A DNA stretch of 10,580 nt from JAAXTT01 sp964530215 (GTDB lineage Bacteria > Bacillota > Desulfotomaculia > Desulfotomaculales > Desulfocucumaceae). Under the pieces are notes generated by a model. It had not been told where the DNA came from. It saw only the letters and a program-made list of their open reading frames with translations, and did no database searches. Location of the stretch: contig CAZHAJ010000056.1 of the NCBI GenBank assembly GCA_964530215.1, positions 1 to 10,580 of the forward strand, read 5' to 3'. This document shows, one piece after another, positions 6,444-10,580 of this stretch. A program made the position numbers and the translations under genes. The first letter of the stretch is position 1, and each line of letters starts with the position of its first letter.

Positions 6444-6465
6444 AAATAATCCGGTCCAGAATAAA
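6437..6465 (+). promoter_or_regulatory. Candidate promoter of the TIGR04086 gene
   Basis: TTGTCA (6437-6442) and AATAAA (6460-6465) are spaced by 17 nt on the plus strand, 31 nt before the ATG. The -35 box is the same DNA, read on the other strand, as the -35 of the divergent operon promoter. An alternative TGGTATAAA extended -10 at 6471-6478 would place the transcript start on the ribosome binding site, so it is less likely. Confidence 0.35.
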
Positions 6466-6495
6466 AATGTGGTATAAAATTCCTGGAGGTGTATT

Positions 6496-6888
6496 ATGAC
6501 TGCTAACAAGCCCGGCTCAAATAATTCTATTATAAATGTCAAAGCAACGATTAACGGGACTTTAATAGCTGCAACCGTATCTGTATTCTGTGCTTTAATT
6601 CTTGCTATAGTATATCATGTAAGTGGATTTATGGATCCTTCCCTGCCATTAGGCTCGTCCATAATTATTTTTATCGGAGTCCTTGCCGGCAGTTATTTTA
6701 CTTCCAAAAAAGCAGGCACTAAAGGGCTCTTTCATGGATTGGCGGTGGGAACAACTGTCTTTATTCTCATCGTTGGACTGATAATTTTTCTGCCGGTTGA
6801 CATTGCGCCTATGACAATAATTAACAAAATTTTTGTTTGCCTTATCGCAGGAGCAGTGGGAGGAATCTTCGGAGTATCTTATCGTTAA
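6496..6888 (+). CDS. TIGR04086 family (YrzE-like) membrane protein
   Basis: A 130-residue integral membrane protein with four predicted hydrophobic helices: about residues 19-45 (GTLIAATVSVFCALILAIVY), 53-69, 82-101 (HGLAVGTTVFILIVGLIIFL) and 110-128. Helix edges show repeated Gly, as in KIFVCLIAGAVGGIFGVSYR. Size, helix count and the Gly-rich second and fourth helices match the TIGR04086 family of Bacillota, which has no established function and is often found near yajC/tgt/queA genes. That link is from memory, but it is suggestive next to que genes. The start is ATG 6496 with GGAGGT 5 nt upstream. It is transcribed away from the radical SAM operon and appears monocistronic. Confidence 0.75.
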   Translation: MTANKPGSNNSIINVKATINGTLIAATVSVFCALILAIVYHVSGFMDPSLPLGSSIIIFIGVLAGSYFTSKKAGTKGLFHGLAVGTTVFILIVGLIIFLPVDIAPMTIINKIFVCLIAGAVGGIFGVSYR

Positions 6889-6908
6889 AGATACCATATA
6901 CAAAAAAA

Positions 6909-6934
6909 CAAGGGACAGACTTACCTGTCCCTTG
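6909..6934 (-). terminator. Rho-independent terminator of the psd-pssA transcript
   Basis: CAAGGGACAG and CTGTCCCTTG form a perfect 10-bp stem with a 6-nt loop. On the minus strand it is followed immediately by a seven-T run (complement of 6902-6908), the canonical intrinsic terminator form. On the plus strand the hairpin lies 20 nt after the TIGR04086 stop without a U-tract, so it may also help there. It is 231 nt downstream of the pssA stop. Confidence 0.85.
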
Positions 6935-7165
6935 GAGCTATTTCCACACTTTTAACAACATACTCCTGACAAAAGACGGCAGTTTGACAAAATACACCTT
7001 CAATAACATCACCCCTTGTCAAATAATCCCCTGCAACTCCCAAGTTCATTATCAACTAAATTAAGGTTTACTATGTATAAGACTTCAATTTTTTGAGAGT
7101 CTTTTCCTCCATACTATTAATATTCAACATCCGGTGAAACGGTGACAAAAATATGCTTTATAAAT
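6935..7165. other. Gene-poor stretch between the terminator and pssA
   Basis: No convincing gene is seen. The stretch holds an 8-bp perfect inverted repeat, TTTGACAA (6983-6990) and TTGTCAAA (7016-7023). It also holds a hairpin at 7079-7103 (AAGACT-TCAA / TTGA-G-AGTCTT with one bulge) followed by TT on the plus strand. A minus-strand open frame of 42 codons (6921-7049) has no ribosome binding site. The stretch would be the 3' untranslated region of psd-pssA. Confidence 0.6.
7079..7105 (+). terminator. Weak candidate terminator on the plus strand
   Basis: AAGACT (7079-7084) pairs with AGTCTT (7098-7103), and the stem is prolonged by TCAA/TTGA across one bulged G. Only four T residues follow on the plus strand. 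It could stop read-through from the TIGR04086 gene, but it is 190 nt beyond that gene. Confidence 0.25.
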
Positions 7166-7669
7166 TTATAATTTTGGTATCTTAATTGAGCTCAGCATCA
7201 TTAAAGATAGCAAAACTACCAAAGCAGCATCAACCAACACATGAATTTTTCCAGCCAACAGTATCATTAGGGCTATCATGGATCCTGCAATTGTTATGGG
7301 AATTCCCAAAAAATATTCCCCTACGTTTAAGATATTAAATCGTGCCAACCTTAATGCACCACAAAGCACAAAAAGCACCATAATAGCTATTCCCAATACA
7401 CCAAGAATATTTAATTTCCAAAGATAAGCAATTATAGCCGGGGCCACACCAAAAGAAACCATGTCGGCCAAGGAATCTAGTTCCTTACCAAACTCTGAAC
7501 TGGCGCCTATTTTCCTGGCCACTTTGCCGTCAAAACGGTCCAGCAATGCAGCCACCAGAACCAACAAAGCTGCCAAAGCAAATCTCCCTTGAATAGCATA
7601 GGTCATAGATATCATGCCGATGGCTAAGTTTGCTCCCGTTAAAATATTTGGCACCATATTAACACTCAT
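7166..7669 (-). CDS. pssA: CDP-diacylglycerol-serine O-phosphatidyltransferase
   Basis: PssA joins CDP-diacylglycerol and L-serine to give phosphatidylserine and CMP in the cytoplasmic membrane. The CDP-alcohol phosphatidyltransferase signature D-x2-DG-x2-AR-x8-G-x3-D-x3-D is complete: Asp44, Asp47, Gly48, Ala51, Arg52, Gly61, Asp65 and Asp69. The opening MVPNILTGANL and the SFGVAPA block are typical of PssA rather than PgsA, and hydrophobic helices fill the rest. The 167 residues match Bacillota enzymes. ATG 7669 lies inside the last codons of psd (11-nt overlap), with GGGAGG 7 nt upstream, so the two genes are co-translated. The terminator at 6909-6934 ends this transcript. Confidence 0.96.
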   Translation of the reverse strand: MSVNMVPNILTGANLAIGMISMTYAIQGRFALAALLVLVAALLDRFDGKVARKIGASSEFGKELDSLADMVSFGVAPAIIAYLWKLNILGVLGIAIMVLFVLCGALRLARFNILNVGEYFLGIPITIAGSMIALMILLAGKIHVLVDAALVVLLSLMMLSSIKIPKL

Positions 7670-8306
7670 CAGGGAACCTCCCTATCACTGTCTCTCCGCC
7701 CTTTACCTTTTCCCCTGGTTTAATAAGAATATTTACATCCACAGGAAGATATATCTCTGTACAGCTGCCAAATTTAATAATCCCAAATATTTGTCCCTTT
7801 TCCAATTTATCGCTTTTCCCGACATAACATAGTATCCTGCGAGCAATAAATCCAGTTATCTGACATACCAAGACTTTTATTCCTGAAGCATCAATTCCAA
7901 TGTAGTTTCTTTCATTAATCTCTGATGCATGACTCTTAAAAGCCGGCAAAAATTTTCCGGGAACATATTTAATATACTTAACTTCACCAGCCAACGGAGA
8001 GCGATTAAGGTGAACGTTGAACACCGAAAGAAAAATACTAATTTTATTTACCCTTCCTCCAATGAAGTCATTTTCATCTGTCTCAATTACTGACATTACC
8101 ACCCCATCAGCAGGAGATACAATTAGCTTATCATTCTCGGGAGGTGTCCTTTTGGGATTGCGAAAGAAAAAAGCTACAAAAATAAAAAGCAATGTTGTAA
8201 CGATACTTCCAGGTTTATATAAAAAAAACAGAGACACTGTAATTACAAACAGTATTATTAAATATCCCCATCCTGCACTGGCAATAGGAAAAACTTCCCT
8301 CTTCAT
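7659..8306 (-). CDS. psd: Phosphatidylserine decarboxylase
   Basis: Psd decarboxylates phosphatidylserine to phosphatidylethanolamine. It cleaves itself to form a pyruvoyl cofactor; the cleavage site is Gly180-Ser181 in IIKFGSCTEIYLP. SPADG (64-68) and FNVHLNRSPLAG (96-107, with His99) are conserved. Two hydrophobic helices at about residues 11-30 and 34-48 anchor it in the membrane. At 215 residues it belongs to the short archaeal/Bacillota type rather than the roughly 300-residue Escherichia coli type. ATG 8306 has GGAGGAGAGG just upstream. It is first in a two-gene operon with pssA; having the second enzyme encoded first is common in Bacillota. Confidence 0.96.
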   Translation of the reverse strand: MKREVFPIASAGWGYLIILFVITVSLFFLYKPGSIVTTLLFIFVAFFFRNPKRTPPENDKLIVSPADGVVMSVIETDENDFIGGRVNKISIFLSVFNVHLNRSPLAGEVKYIKYVPGKFLPAFKSHASEINERNYIGIDASGIKVLVCQITGFIARRILCYVGKSDKLEKGQIFGIIKFGSCTEIYLPVDVNILIKPGEKVKGGETVIGRFPDEC

Positions 8307-8324
8307 ACCTCTCCTCCAGACCCT

Positions 8325-8356
8325 TTAACCAATTCTGTCATAATAATTAACCAATT
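8325..8356. repeat. Direct repeat TTAACCAATT in the psd leader
   Basis: TTAACCAATT occurs at 8325-8334 and again at 8347-8356, 22 bp apart, about two helical turns. It lies 19 to 50 nt upstream of the psd ATG, where a regulator could bind. AT-rich background weakens it. Confidence 0.45.
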
Positions 8357-8483
8357 GTATAAAAACAAATCACTACAACAGTTATTGGGCGATTCATTTA
8401 ATTTATTTTAATACAACTTCCATTAGACCATCCTGAAGCTGTATATATGTAATACATTTATACTATGTATAGAAAAAGCTTAG

Positions 8484-8531
8484 TAAAGGGGTTGCCACAA
8501 AATATCGCCAATCTAGTGGGCAGCCCCTTTA
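8484..8531 (-). terminator. Hairpin at the meaB stop codon
   Basis: TAAAGGGGTTGCC (8484-8496) pairs with GGCAGCCCCTTTA (8519-8531) with one G-U pair and a 22-nt loop. The stem begins on the meaB TAA. On the minus strand the 3' arm ends in TTTA and a TTTTTC run follows some 10 nt later, so it is an imperfect terminator. The rest of the 8307-8528 gap should carry the psd promoter, but I found no convincing boxes. Confidence 0.55.
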
Positions 8532-9509
8532 GCTTCCGATAATTTCTTTATCAGGTTTATTTAATATATAATCCAATATTTCTTCTGCAGCAGTGAAGGG
8601 ATCGATCTTTCCTTTCACCGCCTTTTCTAGAATATCATTTATCGCTTTGTTATTTGTTTGTAAAGACATTAATTTTTGCCAACGATCATTTACTATCTCC
8701 AATGTTTCTTTTCTTATTCTATCCTTTCTTATTGATTCCAGCAACTTATTTTCTTTTATATAATTTTTATGCTTTAAAATTGTTTCCATCAGGCATTGAA
8801 TTCCCTCATTATTTAGAGATGAAACCTGAACCACCGGGGTCTGCCAATCAAGAATTTCTTTCTGCCTATTTAACATTTGATTAATATCGGATTCCAGTTT
8901 ATATGCTCCGGGAAGATCACATTTATTTATCACAAAAATATCTGCAATCTCCATTATGCCAGCCTTTATTGTTTGAATTGAATCACCGGTTCCGGGAGTT
9001 AATACAACCAAGGTGGTATCAGATACATCAACTATATCTAACTCAGCCTGCCCCACTCCAACTGTCTCCACAATGATCCAATCGAAACCAAAGGCGTCCA
9101 GTGCCTTAACGGAATCCTTGGTGTTTCGTGCCAGTCCTCCAAGGCTTCCTCTGGTACCCATGCTTCTGATATAAACCCCTGGATCCTGATAGTGGTCCTG
9201 CATCCTGATCCGATCCCCCAGCAATGCCCCTCCGGTATATGGACTTGTGGGATCAACTGCAATAATTCCAACGGTTTCATTTTTCCTTCTGATATGTGCC
9301 GTTACCCTGTCCGTTAACGAGCTTTTGCCTGCTCCTGGTGAACCTGTTATCCCCAACACATGAGCGTTTCCTGTAAATTTATAAATTTTTTTCAGCAATC
9401 TGATTTTATCTGGAGATTCATCTTCAATTATAGAGATTATTTTAGCTAATGCTCTAAATTTTCCTTGAGTCATATCATCAATCAGACTATCTATGTTACT
9501 CTCCAGCAC
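8529..9509 (-). CDS. meaB: Methylmalonyl-CoA mutase-associated GTPase MeaB
   Basis: MeaB (ArgK/YgfD group) is a G3E P-loop GTPase that loads and protects adenosylcobalamin in methylmalonyl-CoA mutase or related acyl-CoA mutases. Walker A GSPGAGKSS is at about residues 56-64. VDPTSPYTGGALLGDRIRM is a MeaB hallmark, ETVGVGQAELDIVD is the switch/Walker B region, and NKCD is the base-specificity motif. The length of about 326 residues is normal. The frame opens at GTG 9515, but GTG 9509 is preferred because AAAGGG (9517-9522) is 7 nt upstream of it and only 1 nt from the earlier codon. The mutase subunits and epimerase that usually flank meaB are not next to it here. Confidence 0.95.
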   Translation of the reverse strand: MLESNIDSLIDDMTQGKFRALAKIISIIEDESPDKIRLLKKIYKFTGNAHVLGITGSPGAGKSSLTDRVTAHIRRKNETVGIIAVDPTSPYTGGALLGDRIRMQDHYQDPGVYIRSMGTRGSLGGLARNTKDSVKALDAFGFDWIIVETVGVGQAELDIVDVSDTTLVVLTPGTGDSIQTIKAGIMEIADIFVINKCDLPGAYKLESDINQMLNRQKEILDWQTPVVQVSSLNNEGIQCLMETILKHKNYIKENKLLESIRKDRIRKETLEIVNDRWQKLMSLQTNNKAINDILEKAVKGKIDPFTAAEEILDYILNKPDKEIIGS

Positions 9510-9627
9510 TAACACACCCTTTATTACTTTGTGACTCTATTTCCTTGCTTGTATCTGAAAAAACAATCATATTTCCAAACGATTTTAAATAAATTAAATG
9601 AAGAAGAAATGCTTCTCCTCTCCTTAG

Positions 9628-9657
9628 GAATGCTGTGACCGGAAGGTCACAGCATTC
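9628..9657. terminator. 13-bp perfect hairpin with GGAA loop, 3' of trxB
   Basis: GAATGCTGTGACC (9628-9640) is perfectly complementary to GGTCACAGCATTC (9645-9657) around a GGAA tetraloop, which is a GNRA loop when read on the plus strand. It lies 36 nt after the trxB stop. Neither strand has a following U-tract, so it is an atypical terminator, an RNA 3'-end stabiliser, or an operator. The hairpin itself is certain. Confidence 0.6.
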
Positions 9658-9693
9658 TGTCGTCACAAACGATTGTAACATCGAAAATAATAT

Positions 9694-10580
9694 TTACTGG
9701 TGCATACCCTCTAAATATTTCTCCGCTGACACTGCTGCTATTGCACCGTCCGATACCGCAGTAACCACTTGTCTAAGCGTCTTTTTCCTGACATCACCGA
9801 CCACGAAAAGTCCGGAAACTTCGGTCCGCATTTCATCATCTGTAACAACATAGCCATTCTCATCCAGTTTAACCATTTCTTTTATTAAATCGGTGCTTGG
9901 ATTATATCCCACATAAATGAAAACACCGTCCACTTTTACTTCTTCAATTTCATTGCTTATAACACCTTTTAAAGAAATTGATTCCACTGTATTTTTTCCT
10001 TTTATTTCGATGGGTATTCTTTGCAGTAAAAACTCTATTTTATTGTTCTCCTTAGCTTTTTGCTGAATAGATTTAGCTGCCCTAAACTCATTGCGCCTGT
10101 GCACAATATAAATCTTATCCGCAAATCTGGCTAGAAAAACGGCCTCCTCCAATGCTGCATCACCGCCGCCGATAACTGCAACCTTTTTATTTCTAAACAA
10201 AGCACCGTCACAAGTGGCACAATACGATACTCCCCGCCCATGAAAATCTTTTTCACCAGTGATTTCTAAAAATCTTGGTTTTGCACCGGTAGCGATAATT
10301 ACAGACCTTACTTTATAATCTTGATCTTCAGATTTTACAAAAAAATAACCACCTTCTTTGGTTATCTCAGTCACTCCAGCATAAACAATCTCCAAGCCAA
10401 ATCTCTTAGCTTGTGCCTCCATTCCAAGAGCCAGTTCGGGGCCCCCGACACCTTCGGCAAAACCTGGATAATTATCAATAATTTCAGTGCTCGCCGCAAG
10501 ACCTCCCGGCATACTTTGCTCAAAAAGAACGGTGTCTAAGTCTGCCCGTGAACAATAGATGCCTGCTGTTAAACCTGCCG
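9694..10580 (-). CDS. trxB: Thioredoxin reductase, partial (N-terminus beyond right edge)
   Basis: TrxB is a homodimeric flavoprotein that passes electrons from NADPH through FAD and a redox disulfide to thioredoxin. The frame runs to the window edge, giving 294 residues; only about ten N-terminal residues with the start of the GxGPAG FAD motif are missing (the edge reads AGLTAGIYCSRADLDTVLFE). The redox pair is CATCDG. The NAD(P)H fold starts at VAVIGGGDAALEEA, HRRNEFRA carries the arginines expected for NADPH, and GLFVVGDVRKK...QVVTAVSDGAIAA is the C-terminal FAD motif. The usual PGGQ is PGGL here. The stop is TAA 9694-9696, followed by the strong hairpin. The next gene downstream, meaB, is 184 nt away and probably independent. 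Confidence 0.96.
   Translation of the reverse strand, partial: AGLTAGIYCSRADLDTVLFEQSMPGGLAASTEIIDNYPGFAEGVGGPELALGMEAQAKRFGLEIVYAGVTEITKEGGYFFVKSEDQDYKVRSVIIATGAKPRFLEITGEKDFHGRGVSYCATCDGALFRNKKVAVIGGGDAALEEAVFLARFADKIYIVHRRNEFRAAKSIQQKAKENNKIEFLLQRIPIEIKGKNTVESISLKGVISNEIEEVKVDGVFIYVGYNPSTDLIKEMVKLDENGYVVTDDEMRTEVSGLFVVGDVRKKTLRQVVTAVSDGAIAAVSAEKYLEGMHQ

Noticed and set aside
6649..6903. Minus-strand 84-codon frame opposite the TIGR04086 gene
   Set aside because: It is polar, with low-complexity runs, lies antisense to a well-supported membrane protein with a good SD, and has no support of its own.
8017..8328. Plus-strand 103-codon frame opposite psd
   Set aside because: It lies antisense to the conserved psd gene and its promoter side, with no recognisable motif.
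8447..8457. ATGTA-A-TACAT palindrome between psd and meaB
   Set aside because: It is short and in strongly AT-rich DNA where such matches occur by chance, with no promoter aligned to it.
9611..9627. Strong SD-like AAGGAGAGGAG on the minus strand after the trxB hairpin
   Set aside because: No ATG, GTG or TTG follows within 4-12 nt, so no small gene can be supported.
9496..9681. Minus-strand 61-codon frame across the trxB-meaB gap
   Set aside because: It runs through the 13-bp hairpin, overlaps the meaB start, has no ribosome binding site and resembles nothing known.

Overview
The window looks like chromosomal DNA from a low-GC anaerobic Gram-positive bacterium (Bacillota, Clostridia; perhaps a Peptococcaceae- or Syntrophomonas-like lineage). 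The reasons are the AT-rich composition, strong AGGAGG-type ribosome binding sites, frequent TTG/GTG starts, and families typical of Bacillota: a YpmA/DUF4264 protein, a TIGR04086 membrane protein, a TatD-associated radical SAM protein and a SpoVB-like flippase tail. The lineage is inferred from gene content, not measured.

Layout, left to right. Positions 2-178 (+) hold the C-terminal end of a multi-pass flippase. It converges on a ten-gene minus-strand cluster read from about 6353 down to 256: TatD-associated radical SAM protein, Crp/Fnr regulator, short QueG-like Fe-S protein, queD, queC, a DUF366 protein, queE, folE, ypmA-like and surE. Most junctions are tight (0 to about 47 nt; the largest gap is 76 nt before queD), so an operon is likely. 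A divergent promoter region (6354-6495) separates it from a plus-strand TIGR04086 membrane protein gene (6496-6888). A gene-poor stretch (6889-7165) carries the terminator of the next minus-strand operon, psd-pssA (8306 to 7166). After a 222-nt gap comes meaB (8529-9509, minus). Then a strong hairpin follows the 3' end of trxB (minus), whose start lies beyond the right edge.

How the genes work together. FolE, QueD, QueE and QueC form the complete route from GTP through dihydroneopterin triphosphate, 6-carboxytetrahydropterin and 7-carboxy-7-deazaguanine to preQ0. QueF, Tgt and QueA are not in the window, so the fate of preQ0 (tRNA queuosine is likeliest) cannot be read here. The QueG-like protein points to queuosine, but it is too short to be a standard QueG. 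Psd and PssA convert CDP-diacylglycerol and serine to phosphatidylserine and then phosphatidylethanolamine. MeaB is the GTPase chaperone of a B12-dependent mutase, and TrxB recycles thioredoxin.

The least explained part is the set of uncharacterised proteins tied to preQ0 synthesis: DUF366 between queC and queE, and the radical SAM/Crp/QueG-like trio heading the cluster. I see no mobile element, CRISPR array, rRNA or tRNA. No gene-free stretch exceeds 300 bases.
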